64,000 bases of DNA from Proteiniphilum acetatigenes DSM 18083 (GCF_000380985.1 NZ_KB905695.1:1-64000), one strand, 5' to 3'; shown: positions 26,723 to 36,961, counted from the stretch's first letter. A program made the numbers and translations. The notes: generated from the sequence alone by a model not told the origin.

Positions 26723-29080
26723 ATGATATCCAATCGAAACAAGCTGACAGCAGTTATTCTTTTATTCGTCTTCTGCGCAATGACCGGGATTACCTCTTGT
26801 TCAAACGCAAAGAAAGATAATACAACAAAATTCTCACCAGCGGATTATGTAAACCCCTTTATAGGGGCAAGTACCAGTACTTCGGCAGCCGGAGTTTATC
26901 ACGGATTAGGTAAAACTTTTCCGGGAGCAACCACCCCGTACGGCATGGTACAGGTAAGTCCGAATACCATTACCGGTGGGGATAACAGCCCGGGATACAG
27001 CTATGAACATAAAACAATAGAAGGTTTTGCTTTTACACAAATGAGCGGTGTAGGCTGGTTCGGGGATTTGGGTAATTTTCTGGTGATGCCCACAACCGGC
27101 GAATTGAAAAAAATTGCAGGAAAGGAAGACGGGAGTATCACCGGCTACAGATCGTATTACGATAAGAAATCCGAGGTTGCCGAGGCCGGATTTTATTCGG
27201 TCGACCTTACAGATTACGGGATCAATGTGCAGAGCAGCACTACACCCCGTTGCGGCATATTGAAGTTTACCTTTCCCGAAAATAAAAAATCACGTATTCA
27301 GATTGACCTTGCCCGTAGGGTGGGAGGAACATCTGTAGAACAGTATGTGAAAGTGGTAGACCAATATACCATCAAGGGGTGGATGAAATGCACGCCCGAT
27401 GGTGGTGGCTGGGGCGACGGAGAAGGTAATACAAACTATACCGTACATTTTTTCGCCCGTTTCAGCAAGCCGTTGGAGAACTATGGATTTTGGAGTGCCG
27501 ATATTCCTGATGGTTGGAGCCGGAAGAAAGATGATGTGGTGAGCGCTCCTTACCTTACCAGAGTGTCCGAAGCTCCGGTTATTACGGGAAAGGATGAAAT
27601 GAAAGGAAAACATCTTGGTTTTTATACCGAATTTCCTACTCAGGAAGAAGAGCAAATTACACTGAAAGTGGGTATCTCCTTTGTCGATATGGAAGGGGCA
27701 GAAAATAATTTCAACACTGAAATAGCCTCGTTAGATTTCAATGAAGTGAAGACTCAGGCACGTCAGCTATGGGATAAAGAGTTAAGCCGGATTAAAATAT
27801 CCGGAGGAAGTGATGATGACAAGACTATATTCTATACTGCATTATATCATACTATGATTGATCCCAGAATATTTACCGATGCCGACGGTCGTTATATGGG
27901 TGGTGACAATACAATTTATTCAACAAACGAAACCTTTACCAAACGGACCATATTCAGTGGATGGGATGTGTTTCGCAGTCAGTTCCCGCTACAAACAATT
28001 ATAAATCCTTCTCTGGTAAGTGATCAGATAAATTCACTCGTTACGTTGGCTGAACAAAGTGGCAAAGAATATTATGAACGTTGGGAAATTGTGAATGCTT
28101 ATTCCGGATGCATGCTCGGGAATCCGGCACTCTCGGTACTTGCTGATGCTTATGTAAAAGGAATCCGGACTTTCGATGTAGAAAAAGCCTATGAGTATGC
28201 GAAAAATACTTCCCGTGTATTCGGTAATGATAAACTGGGATATACTCCCTCTGAGCTCAGTATTTCGCATACATTGGAATATGCCTATACAGACTGGTGT
28301 ATTTCACAGTTAGCGAGTGCAATGGGTAAAGACGAAGAAGCAAAGGTATACGCTCAGAAATCTCAGGCATACCGGAATATTTTTGATAAGGAAAAAGGAT
28401 GGTTCCGTCCCCGCAAAGCAGACGGCTCATGGCAGGACTGGCCGGAAAACGCCCGTACAACCGAATGGTATGGGTGTGTGGAGTCAAACCCTTACCAGCA
28501 GGGTTGGTTTGTACCACATGATATAGAGGGTATGGTGGAACTTATGGGTGGAAGAAAAGCAGTGCTGGCAGACCTGTACAGCTTCTTTGATAAAACCCCG
28601 GATGACCTGTTGTGGAATGACTATTACAATCATGCCAATGAACCGGTGCATTTTGTGCCTTTCTTATTCAATAAACTGAATGAGCCATGGAATACACAGA
28701 AATGGAGCAGGCATATTTGTAAGAATGCATATCGTAATGAAGTGGAAGGAATTGTAGGTAACGAAGATGCCGGGCAGATGTCTGCATGGTATGTGTTAAC
28801 AGCATCGGGCATTCATCCTTCCTGCCCCGGGGATACAAGATTAGAGATTACCAGCCCGGTATTCGACAGGGTAGACTTCAGGCTCGACCCCGATTACGCC
28901 CGGGGAGAGAAATTTACAATCATTGCCCATGACAATAGTCCGGCAAATATATATATCCAAAAGGCAGTGCTGAACGGAGAAGAATATAGCGAATGCTATC
29001 TTGATTTTTCTGATATCGTTCAGGGAGGTGTTTTGGAATTATATATGGGAAGTACTCCTAATAAAGAATGGGGTAAGTAA
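26723..29080 (+). CDS. GH92 alpha-mannosidase, lipoprotein
   Basis: The 785-residue protein has a lipoprotein signal (FCAMTGITSC) and then the GH92 pattern: DYVNPFIGAS, HGLGKTFPGATTPYGMVQVSP, EGFAFTQMSGVG, the FSGWDVFRSQFPL segment at the start of the helical barrel, NEPVHFVPFLFN, and GNEDAGQMSAWYVL near the C-terminus with the catalytic acids. These enzymes are calcium-dependent exo-alpha-mannosidases acting on high-mannose N-glycans or fungal mannan, with inversion. Location after the GH38-like gene and before SusC/SusD gives a consistent picture of alpha-mannoside trimming in PUL 2. No damage is seen. Confidence 0.94.
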   Translation: MISNRNKLTAVILLFVFCAMTGITSCSNAKKDNTTKFSPADYVNPFIGASTSTSAAGVYHGLGKTFPGATTPYGMVQVSPNTITGGDNSPGYSYEHKTIEGFAFTQMSGVGWFGDLGNFLVMPTTGELKKIAGKEDGSITGYRSYYDKKSEVAEAGFYSVDLTDYGINVQSSTTPRCGILKFTFPENKKSRIQIDLARRVGGTSVEQYVKVVDQYTIKGWMKCTPDGGGWGDGEGNTNYTVHFFARFSKPLENYGFWSADIPDGWSRKKDDVVSAPYLTRVSEAPVITGKDEMKGKHLGFYTEFPTQEEEQITLKVGISFVDMEGAENNFNTEIASLDFNEVKTQARQLWDKELSRIKISGGSDDDKTIFYTALYHTMIDPRIFTDADGRYMGGDNTIYSTNETFTKRTIFSGWDVFRSQFPLQTIINPSLVSDQINSLVTLAEQSGKEYYERWEIVNAYSGCMLGNPALSVLADAYVKGIRTFDVEKAYEYAKNTSRVFGNDKLGYTPSELSISHTLEYAYTDWCISQLASAMGKDEEAKVYAQKSQAYRNIFDKEKGWFRPRKADGSWQDWPENARTTEWYGCVESNPYQQGWFVPHDIEGMVELMGGRKAVLADLYSFFDKTPDDLLWNDYYNHANEPVHFVPFLFNKLNEPWNTQKWSRHICKNAYRNEVEGIVGNEDAGQMSAWYVLTASGIHPSCPGDTRLEITSPVFDRVDFRLDPDYARGEKFTIIAHDNSPANIYIQKAVLNGEEYSECYLDFSDIVQGGVLELYMGSTPNKEWGK

Positions 29081-29145
29081 TTATTTTATATATACTTAAC
29101 CATAAATAAGTGCAACTTTTTATTAATCAAAAATTGTTTACAAAC

Positions 29146-32100
29146 ATGAAAAGAAAACAGAGAGCGGATGCACCTGGTGTGTTTTCCAAAATTGTAAAAC
29201 TGCTGTTGATCCTGATACTGCTATTAAATAGCGGAGTACAGGCGAAAGCCTCTTCAGATCTCATTTCACAACGTCCTGAAAGAACTATTTCCGGTGTGGT
29301 AACAGATGAGAACGGTGATTCTGTAATTGGTGCGACTGTTGTAGTGAAAGGTACGACAATAGGTACCACCACGGATATTGACGGAATTTTCTCTTTAAGA
29401 ATACCTTCAGATGCTAAAACGCTGCAGATATCGTATGTGGGAATGATGACTGTAGAGTTGACAATCGGTGATAATTCACAGTACAATGTGGTTATGAAAC
29501 CGGATGCTGTTCTGATGGAAGATCTGGTAGTTATCGGATACGGAACCCGCTCAAAAAAAGATATGTCCATAGCAGTGAGTTCTGTAAAAAGTGATGAATT
29601 GAATGAACGCCCGTCTGCCTTTAACATCATGCAAGGCATAGCCGGAAAAGTGGCCGGGGTAACAAACGTATCAATGTCCGGCAGACCTGGTGGTGGTTCT
29701 TCCCTCCGCGTTCGTGGAATGGGCTCCATCAATGCGGGCAAAGATCCTATCTATGTGCTCGATGGGGTAATTGGGGTTGACCCCAATATCATCAACTCTG
29801 CGAATGTGGAATCTATCGACATCCTTAAGGATGCAGCTGCCACCGCTATGTATGGCGCCCAGGGATCAAACGGGGTTGTACTTATCACCACCAAGAAAGG
29901 TAAAAAAGGCAAAGGCTCCATTACCTACGATGGTAAGATGGGATTTGGTTTTATGAATCGCAAACTCGACATGCTGGATGCCGATGAATATATGGAAGTT
30001 CAACGGCGCAGCTATGCTTACAGCGGACAAACCATGCCTCACCTTACCACTGCCGACGAAAAACTCTTCTACTATGCTAAGGATGCTTCCGGCAACTACC
30101 AGTACGATGAAAATGGACTGCTTATTGCTTCGCCCAGGTATAACACAGACTGGCAGAAGGAAATGACCCGCACAGCCATTACCAATGACCACATTGTATC
30201 TTTTTCATCAGGCAATGATGATACAAGTGTTTATTCAAGTGTTGCTTATCAGAATTATGAAGGGGTGATGAAAAGTTCCGAGTACGAACGCTTTTCCGGT
30301 ACTATTAATGTAAACAGCAGGATCAAGGACTGGCTCCGCGTTCAGGTTGTAGGAACCGTAGGAAGTCAGAAAGGTAACAATAACGATATGGAAAGTTCTT
30401 TCGGTCAGGGGGCGATCCGTAATATGATCGAGATGCCGCCCATTGTGCCTGTTAAATACGAAGATGGTACCTGGGGACGCAAGGGAGATTACAAATTTTC
30501 CGAAGAAGGAGAGAATCCACTGCTGCTGTTACGGGATAGAAGGGATGAATGGAAATCCAACTTCTCCGTATTCAGCCTCAATTCCATTCTCGACCTAACC
30601 AGAAAGCTAACGCTGACTGTCCAGGGAGACTATCAGCAGAGCAACAGGAAGGGGATGAGTTATGCCAAAGCCGGACTTCTGGACGTAAGCGAAAATAATG
30701 GTGGTTACGCGGATATCAGTAACTCCGATAATCAGAAACTCACCAGCGAAAACTACTTTACCTATACCGATGAGTATTTCAACGGACAACTCAGTTCTAA
30801 CTTTGTGCTGGGTGCCAGTTGGTATTATAATCGCAATGAAAGTTCATCCTCCGGTTCCGAACAATACTTCGATGATTCATTCGACTATCATAACCTTTCG
30901 GCAGGAACAACATGGCATGAACCCAGATCCGGGATGAATCAGAATACGATGAATTCATACTATTTCCGGATGAATCACAGTTTCCGCGACAGGTATCTGC
31001 TGGGTGTTACATTCCGTGCTGATGGTGCTTCAAACTTTGGTATGAACAACAAGTACGGATACTTCCCGTCAGTATCTGCCGGATGGCGTATTTCGGAAGA
31101 GAGTTTTTTCCGACCGCTCCTCAATGTAGTAAGCCAGGCCAAGCTGAGAACAAGTTACGGTGTGGTTGGTAATGCCTCCATCCCCAATTACAGAACCATT
31201 TCACAATACGGAAACGGCTCTACCATTTTCAACAAGGAGCTCACGTCGTATGTAACTTTGAGCAATTTGGGTAACAAAGACCTCAAGTGGGAATCATCAC
31301 GACAGTTTAATGTTGGATTAGATCTCAGCTTCTTCAACAACCGCTTAGAGGTAATCATGGACTATTACACCAAGTCAACCCAGGACCTGTTGTTCGAGAA
31401 ACAGATACCTATCACCACCGGATATGCTACTACATGGTCCAATCTTGGCGAGATACGGAACGATGGATTCGAGGCTACCATTACATCCCGCAACATTCAT
31501 ACAAAAGATTTTATGTGGGTGACAGATCTTGTGTACTCCACTAATAAAGTGAAAACAATAGATATAAACGGAGAAACCATTGATACAGGGAATAATACCA
31601 TAGCCCGGGAAGGTATAGACTGGGCATCGTATTACGTCTATAAAAGACTGGGTACCTGGAGTCTTGCCGAGGTAGAGGAAGCTGCCAGGTATGGCAAAAG
31701 ACCCGGTGATATCAAGTACGAAGATGTGAACGGTGACTATAAGATCGACGAAGAAGATCGTCAGTTAATGGGAACCGGCAGACCGAAAGGAAACCTCACC
31801 ATGGTGAATACCTTTACCTACAAGGGCTTTTCATTGATGGTTGACCTTAATTATGTGTACGGCTTCAAGATCATGAGTATTACCCATTCCATGGGCGAAA
31901 ACAGACCGTTGTACAGCAACAGCGTGAAAGATATACTTAAAGCATGGACACCCGAGAATCAAAATACTATGGTTGCCGCACTGCGTTTGCCGTCAGACCC
32001 ATTCTTCGGTGAAAACGAAAAAGATTCGTATATGCTTCATAAAGGGGACTTCCTGCGAATACGCAACGTTGTACTCTCGTATTCTTTCAGTCCTAAAGTG

Positions 32101-32289
32101 CTTAACTGGCTCAGGGAAGTAAACAACCTCTCATTGGGAGTATCCGTTGAAAACCTTGCGTTATTCACCCAATACCCCGGATATGACACAGAAATGGGAG
32201 CATTCAATACAGACAACGGACAGAGTATCGACTTCTACTCATACCCTCGTCCAACAACAGTTACTGCTAATATAAAGATTACATTCTAA
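29146..32289 (+). CDS. SusC/RagA-type TonB-dependent transporter without STN (PUL 2)
   Basis: I place the start at 29146 (MKRKQRADAPGVF), where a basic N-terminus leads into ILILLLNSGVQAKA; the open frame to 29110 adds twelve residues without a signal feature. The 1047-residue product has a carboxypeptidase-regulatory-like domain (SGVVTDENGDSVIGATVVV and DIDGIFSL), the TonB plug (VVIGYGTRSKKD, GGGSSLRVRGMGSI, GSNGVVLITTKKG) and a barrel ending in TVTANIKITF. Lack of an STN domain agrees with the absence of a sigma/FecR pair here and points to control by another regulator. It follows GH92 by 65 bp and should import the oligosaccharides made by surface enzymes. Confidence 0.95.
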   Translation: MKRKQRADAPGVFSKIVKLLLILILLLNSGVQAKASSDLISQRPERTISGVVTDENGDSVIGATVVVKGTTIGTTTDIDGIFSLRIPSDAKTLQISYVGMMTVELTIGDNSQYNVVMKPDAVLMEDLVVIGYGTRSKKDMSIAVSSVKSDELNERPSAFNIMQGIAGKVAGVTNVSMSGRPGGGSSLRVRGMGSINAGKDPIYVLDGVIGVDPNIINSANVESIDILKDAAATAMYGAQGSNGVVLITTKKGKKGKGSITYDGKMGFGFMNRKLDMLDADEYMEVQRRSYAYSGQTMPHLTTADEKLFYYAKDASGNYQYDENGLLIASPRYNTDWQKEMTRTAITNDHIVSFSSGNDDTSVYSSVAYQNYEGVMKSSEYERFSGTINVNSRIKDWLRVQVVGTVGSQKGNNNDMESSFGQGAIRNMIEMPPIVPVKYEDGTWGRKGDYKFSEEGENPLLLLRDRRDEWKSNFSVFSLNSILDLTRKLTLTVQGDYQQSNRKGMSYAKAGLLDVSENNGGYADISNSDNQKLTSENYFTYTDEYFNGQLSSNFVLGASWYYNRNESSSSGSEQYFDDSFDYHNLSAGTTWHEPRSGMNQNTMNSYYFRMNHSFRDRYLLGVTFRADGASNFGMNNKYGYFPSVSAGWRISEESFFRPLLNVVSQAKLRTSYGVVGNASIPNYRTISQYGNGSTIFNKELTSYVTLSNLGNKDLKWESSRQFNVGLDLSFFNNRLEVIMDYYTKSTQDLLFEKQIPITTGYATTWSNLGEIRNDGFEATITSRNIHTKDFMWVTDLVYSTNKVKTIDINGETIDTGNNTIAREGIDWASYYVYKRLGTWSLAEVEEAARYGKRPGDIKYEDVNGDYKIDEEDRQLMGTGRPKGNLTMVNTFTYKGFSLMVDLNYVYGFKIMSITHSMGENRPLYSNSVKDILKAWTPENQNTMVAALRLPSDPFFGENEKDSYMLHKGDFLRIRNVVLSYSFSPKVLNWLREVNNLSLGVSVENLALFTQYPGYDTEMGAFNTDNGQSIDFYSYPRPTTVTANIKITF

Positions 32290-32489
32290 GAATTAAAGAG
32301 TAAAGAACAAAGAACCAAGAGTCAAGACTTTGTTAGTGAAGAATTAAAAGTGAAAAGTAAATAATGAATAATGAATAATGAAATAGTGAACTTCTCCACT
32401 TCTTAGTTCTAATTTCTTCGTTCTTGATTCTAAAAATTCTGGTTCTAAAACGTTCCATACACATTGATGTAAACAAATAAAATAATTGT
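32290..32489. repeat. Low-complexity intergenic stretch between susC and susD (PUL 2)
   Basis: The 200 bases contain A-rich tandem-like words (AATAATG repeated; AAGAACAAAGAACC) followed by T-rich words (TTCGTTCTTGATTCTAAA and TTCTGGTTCTAAAACG). Similar TTCTTGATTC and TGGTTCTAA words recur before genes at 42266-42307, 52870-52896 and 61441-61467. The gap is long for a susC-susD junction. No gene is seen in it. Confidence 0.6.
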
Positions 32490-34001
32490 ATGAAAAAGAT
32501 ATATTCAAATATAAGCTGGCTCATTGCCCTGGCGGTAATCATCACTTCATGCGACTCTTTCCTTGAAGAAAAGCCAAAGACATTTCTGAACCCCGATTCA
32601 TATTACCAGAACGAAAAGCAGGTCTTGGCTGCTGTCAACGGTATATACACTTTTGTTGACGATATTATGGACTCAGATATTGAGCCCGGTTCGCAGAGCT
32701 TCATTTTCCTGGAATTCATGCACGGATACGGTGAACGTATGCGCGGGTCAGGTACCCAAGACCTCGCTCAGGCCAACAGTCTGCTCATTGCGGACAATAA
32801 CAGCTATGTACAGAGATTCTGGGAGACAGCATACAGAGCTATCGAGAATTGCAACAGCATCATCGAAGGTATAGAAGGTATGGCAGAAGGGACGATAAGT
32901 GAGGCCAAAAGGAACCAGTACCTGGGCGAAACTTATTTCCTCCGTGCTTACTTTTACTTCAATCTGGTAAGACTCTATGGACCGGTGCCACTGAAGCTCA
33001 CCCCTACCAGAGATGTAACCGACACTGCCATTGAATTATCATCCGTAGATGCCATCTACACCCAGATCGATGCGGATATGACAAGAGCTGGCGAACTGAT
33101 GGAAGATATGGAGTGGACAAATACCAGTGGCCGTGTAACTAAGGGAACCGTGAAGTCTATACACGCCAAGGTCTTACTTACGATGGCCGGATATCCCCTT
33201 CAAAAGGGAACCGAATACTATACCAGGGCCTACAACATGGCAAAGCAGGTATATAACAGTGGAAGATTCAATCTGTTCGACAGCTATGAAGAGTTGAGGA
33301 CTGTTGAAAATTCCGGAGAGATCATCTGGTCCATTCAGAGAGAGGCCGACAATGCAGGTAATCCCCTCCATAGTGCCCTGCTGGCTTATCCTGCGCCGGT
33401 AAAAGCTGTTTCTGCCAGTGCTGCTTACGGTGGAGCAATCACTGTTACCCAGATGTTCTTCGACACCTATCCCGAAGGCGATAAGCGCAAAGAAGAAAGA
33501 GAATTCTATTATACCCAACAGGAGGCACTCGACCAATCGGGCATGGTAGACCTCGGCAGGCTATATATCTATAAGTACTGGGACCAGGATGCCGCGGTAA
33601 CCGGAAAATCCGGAGCCAACTTTACACTCTTAAGATATGCAGATGTACTGTTGATGTTGGCTGAAGCAAAAGCCCAGGCCGATGGAGGAACCACAACCGA
33701 TGCCGATGCCATTGCAGCCTACTACGCCGTTAGAAAACGTGCATTGCCGGAAGAAGTGAAACCAACATCCATCACTGTCGACAGGATATTGCAGGAACGT
33801 TTCTGGGAACTGGCTTTCGAGAATCAGACATGGTATGATATGTTGAGAACCCGCAGGGCTTTACATGCTGTCACAGGACAGATGGTAAATATGATCGGGT
33901 ACCAGACGCCGACTCATACAGCACCGTTTACCGAAGCAAGTTTATTGTTACCATACCCGATCAGGGAAAAGAGGTTAAATCCTAATTTGAAGAGGGATTG
34001 A
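32490..34001 (+). CDS. SusD/RagB-type glycan-binding lipoprotein (PUL 2)
   Basis: The 503-residue protein begins with a lipoprotein signal (LIALAVIITSC) and DSFLEEKPKTFLNPDSYY, then shows the SusD helical repeats (YLGETYFLRAYFYFNLVRLYG and PVPLKL) and the C-terminal region with FTLLRYADVLLMLAEAKAQ, ERFWELAFENQTWYDMLRTRRAL and LLPYPIREKRLNPNL. It pairs with the preceding SusC at the outer membrane and binds glycan. The final PNLKRD ends a little shorter than the usual PNLxQNPGY. It is followed after 23 bp by an accessory lipoprotein gene. Confidence 0.95.
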   Translation: MKKIYSNISWLIALAVIITSCDSFLEEKPKTFLNPDSYYQNEKQVLAAVNGIYTFVDDIMDSDIEPGSQSFIFLEFMHGYGERMRGSGTQDLAQANSLLIADNNSYVQRFWETAYRAIENCNSIIEGIEGMAEGTISEAKRNQYLGETYFLRAYFYFNLVRLYGPVPLKLTPTRDVTDTAIELSSVDAIYTQIDADMTRAGELMEDMEWTNTSGRVTKGTVKSIHAKVLLTMAGYPLQKGTEYYTRAYNMAKQVYNSGRFNLFDSYEELRTVENSGEIIWSIQREADNAGNPLHSALLAYPAPVKAVSASAAYGGAITVTQMFFDTYPEGDKRKEEREFYYTQQEALDQSGMVDLGRLYIYKYWDQDAAVTGKSGANFTLLRYADVLLMLAEAKAQADGGTTTDADAIAAYYAVRKRALPEEVKPTSITVDRILQERFWELAFENQTWYDMLRTRRALHAVTGQMVNMIGYQTPTHTAPFTEASLLLPYPIREKRLNPNLKRD

Positions 34002-34024
34002 TCATTTAATAACGAGTAGTTAAT

Positions 34025-35401
34025 ATGAAGTACAATTATAACCATATGATATTATTATCATTCTTACTTTGCATCTTCGTCTCTTGCTCGGACAGTGATG
34101 ACAGTATAAGGAAGAATCCCTTTGAACCAGACGGTGATCATACCTATATCAAAATTGCCAGTACATTCAACGCGGATACGCTATACTTGTCGTGGGAACT
34201 TACCAACCCGGAAATCAGTTTCGATAATTATCGTATTGAGTTGAGCAAACCGGCCACAACTAAAACTGCTGGAAGAGACGCAACGACGGTCTACTTCACC
34301 CATGTGCCATACAATGAACCTGTATCCGTAACTCTCTCTTTGATGAAGGGCAACGAAGTTATAACCACCAACACTACCCAGGCAAAGATTGATGGTCTTG
34401 ACAAAGTGATTGCAGGCGTCATCATTCCCGACCAGGGAAGCGTAACCGCAGGCGATGGAATGTATTCCATTGCCTTGCCTGATGGAAGAAGTATCTTCCT
34501 GATGGGTGACTCCTACGTAGGAACGGTTACTAATGGACAACGCCCTACATCCGACCGTATGTATCGCAATACCTATATTGTGTATGACAATGGTAAGGTG
34601 AGCGCCATTTACGGGTACGGGGGTGACAGGAATGCTTCTGCAGCAGTACCTCCGGGTTATCCTGATGAGCAGAAATGGTACTGGCCCGGACACGGTTTTG
34701 TGAATAGTGATAAGTTATACATCTTTCAAACCCTGATGTATCAGGGAGGTGAAGGCATGTGGGGATTCATGTATGAAACCACCCATATACTGGAGTATAA
34801 CCTTCCCGGTTTAGAATTGAATAAGATAACGCCCATACCATTCAACGGCTCTCCGGATATTCATTACGGAATGGCCGCACTGAACGATGGTGATTATAAT
34901 TATATCTATGCACAGGTGGATATACGAAATGATATGGATCCCATCACCGAAGTACTGGTTGCACGGACTGCCGTAGGTAATCCTTACGATAACTGGCAAT
35001 ATTATAACGGTTCGGGTTGGAGTGCAAATCCTCCAGATGCCGTGAAGCTGGAAGGCTTATCAACTGTCCCTGTTTCGTCACAGTTCAATGTGTTCAAACT
35101 GCGGGGCAAGTATGTACTGCTCACCCAAAAGAAGACTTTTAATTCCGGAGAGATATACACGTTTATTGCTGATAGCCCTACCGGACCGTGGAGAAATAAA
35201 CAGCTCATATTTAAAACCTATGAGCAGAACACTCCCCATTTATTGACCTACAATGCGATGGCTCATCCGCAGTTTGAGAAAGACGGGATGATACTTGTCA
35301 GCTACAACGTGAATACCGAAGTATTTGCGGAGCAGTTCAGCGATGTAAGTACGTATCGCCCCCGGTTTTTCTGGATCGATATAGATAAAATTATGGATTA
35401 A
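34025..35401 (+). CDS. Surface lipoprotein with fibronectin-like and DUF4185/DUF5005-like propeller regions
   Basis: The 458-residue protein has a lipoprotein signal (LLSFLLCIFVSC). Residues 35-120 look like a fibronectin type III domain (LYLSWELTNPEISFDNYRIEL, abbreviated here as LYLSWEL and FDNYRIEL). The rest resembles a five-bladed propeller of the DUF4185/DUF5005 kind: SIALPDGRSIFLMGDSYVG, MYRNTYIVYDNGK, YWPGHGF, SQFNVFKLRGKYVLLTQ and ADSPTGPWRNKQLI. Such proteins lie near SusC/SusD pairs and may bind or cleave glycans, yet no activity is known to me for this one. It shares the PUL 2 operon with two more lipoproteins. The family call is by pattern only. Confidence 0.6.
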   Translation: MKYNYNHMILLSFLLCIFVSCSDSDDSIRKNPFEPDGDHTYIKIASTFNADTLYLSWELTNPEISFDNYRIELSKPATTKTAGRDATTVYFTHVPYNEPVSVTLSLMKGNEVITTNTTQAKIDGLDKVIAGVIIPDQGSVTAGDGMYSIALPDGRSIFLMGDSYVGTVTNGQRPTSDRMYRNTYIVYDNGKVSAIYGYGGDRNASAAVPPGYPDEQKWYWPGHGFVNSDKLYIFQTLMYQGGEGMWGFMYETTHILEYNLPGLELNKITPIPFNGSPDIHYGMAALNDGDYNYIYAQVDIRNDMDPITEVLVARTAVGNPYDNWQYYNGSGWSANPPDAVKLEGLSTVPVSSQFNVFKLRGKYVLLTQKKTFNSGEIYTFIADSPTGPWRNKQLIFKTYEQNTPHLLTYNAMAHPQFEKDGMILVSYNVNTEVFAEQFSDVSTYRPRFFWIDIDKIMD

Positions 35402-35440
35402 GAGACTGTAAATTCACAACTTATAAACTTAAAAATTAAA

Positions 35441-35911
35441 ATGATGAAAAAATATGCATTCATACTTATTGTGGTTTCGGTTTTATTCGCCATTGTAAGC
35501 TGCGAAGACGAAAACCGAACACAAATATCATCCGATTACCCGTCTGACTACGATATAAATTATGGCCTCTTCCATGTCTACCAGTATGATGAGGTAAACA
35601 TTAACGGGATCGACCTCGCCCAGAAGTTCGACTTCTTCGATACTTTCAAACTGACATTGCATTATACCGATAACAAGATCAGTGCGGTAACTTTCAGTAA
35701 TGGCGATGTGCCTTTTTCACCTTACAGCTATGAAATCCCAGCCGGTAAGGTGGATGCATATCTCAATACGAGCGTGCTTCCCAATGAATTGCGTTTAACT
35801 GAATCGGACAAATTAATCGCCTACTATGTAAACGGTGAGTTTAGCATCCCTTTCAAACTGGATTGTCCGTCACTGGATTATAAATATACTTTCAAAAGCA
35901 TTAATCAATAA
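35441..35911 (+). CDS. Small lipoprotein of unknown function in PUL 2
   Basis: The 156-residue protein has a lipoprotein signal ending AIVSC and a mature domain rich in beta strands (YDINYGLFHVYQYDEVNING, seen as alternating hydrophobic residues). I do not recognise a family. The start may be either of two adjacent ATG codons. It lies 39 bp after the propeller lipoprotein and 12 bp before the next one, so it belongs to the PUL 2 operon and is probably displayed on the cell surface as a glycan-binding or assembly accessory. Confidence 0.7.
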   Translation: MMKKYAFILIVVSVLFAIVSCEDENRTQISSDYPSDYDINYGLFHVYQYDEVNINGIDLAQKFDFFDTFKLTLHYTDNKISAVTFSNGDVPFSPYSYEIPAGKVDAYLNTSVLPNELRLTESDKLIAYYVNGEFSIPFKLDCPSLDYKYTFKSINQ

Positions 35912-35923
35912 AATTGTAATAAT

Positions 35924-36940
35924 ATGCAATACATAAAAAAATATAAATACGCGTTGTCATTGTTGGTACTCTTATTCCTTGTTGTCACCTGCATGACCAT
36001 TGAAGAGATCATTCACCCCGACAATGCTCAGGTTGACAGTGATATCAACATAACAGTAAAGATAAAAATCGTTGCCGAAACCGATGGTAACAGTAAGTTG
36101 GCATTTGGTATATTAATGCCTAAAGCCTGGAATGTGAAAGACAATGCTATGTTGACTCTTACCACTGACGCGGCATTTGCCGGGAATAAAGTTACCAACG
36201 AACCCATGGTACTGATGAGTGCCACAGACACAAATCCAACGGACGGAATGCCATGGGCATCTTCGTTCCAGAGCCGTATGGGCGTACTTGGCAACACGGG
36301 GCCGATGGAATGGGTCGTATTTAAATCGGCTACCACTTTCCAAATCAATGATAACATTGCAGACCAAAAAACTGTAGTGGGTACGGTGAACATAAAACTT
36401 CATACAGGTCCACGTGCCGTGAAGTTCTATGCGGGGTACACATTTTGTGGTGAAGCATTTGGATTCCACAATGAAAAATACCCAGGTGAGGATGTGGTAG
36501 AAGCTAAACTTCTGGAAGTTACCGGTGGTGATGAGCCTCAAATGGACTTCACTTCTGACCCCGCAGTATCTTTCGTTCCTGCCACTTTTGGTTTCGGTGA
36601 TATATTCTCCATCCGCTATAATGAACCGAACTACGTAACCGAAGGCGGTCTGAAAGATGGCGATGTTCATCTGTATGCAAAGGTACTGTACATGGAAGGT
36701 GGAGTAGAGAAAGAAAAGATCGTGGACGAGATTTCCGATAAAACTCTTATGGAATCACTGGGTAATCTGGGCGCAGTGACTTCTTTCCAGAAATACATTT
36801 ACCCAAGAGAATTCTTTGGTTTATCCAAAGATGCCGATATATCAGGCATTCAGGTTCATTTCACAAATAAGGATAAAAGTGTGGTTATATTGGATAATGA
36901 AACGCAAGATAATTTTGTGATAGAGGAAACCTGTGAGTAG
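35924..36940 (+). CDS. DUF4961-like surface lipoprotein
   Basis: The 338-residue protein has a signal region ending LLFLVVTC, with cysteine as the probable lipid anchor. The N-terminal half (residues 30-200: ITVKIKIVAETDGNSKLAFG, LMPKAWNVKDNAML, GPRAVKFYAGY) and the DUF4961-like C-terminal half both look like beta sandwiches. The family occurs in PULs next to SusD; its role is not established. It is the last gene of PUL 2 and is followed by a strong terminator 21 bases after the stop codon. DUF4961 is assigned from memory of the pattern and should be treated as likely, not certain. Confidence 0.6.
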   Translation: MQYIKKYKYALSLLVLLFLVVTCMTIEEIIHPDNAQVDSDINITVKIKIVAETDGNSKLAFGILMPKAWNVKDNAMLTLTTDAAFAGNKVTNEPMVLMSATDTNPTDGMPWASSFQSRMGVLGNTGPMEWVVFKSATTFQINDNIADQKTVVGTVNIKLHTGPRAVKFYAGYTFCGEAFGFHNEKYPGEDVVEAKLLEVTGGDEPQMDFTSDPAVSFVPATFGFGDIFSIRYNEPNYVTEGGLKDGDVHLYAKVLYMEGGVEKEKIVDEISDKTLMESLGNLGAVTSFQKYIYPREFFGLSKDADISGIQVHFTNKDKSVVILDNETQDNFVIEETCE

Positions 36941-36961
36941 GGGGTTATACCTGAATTAATT

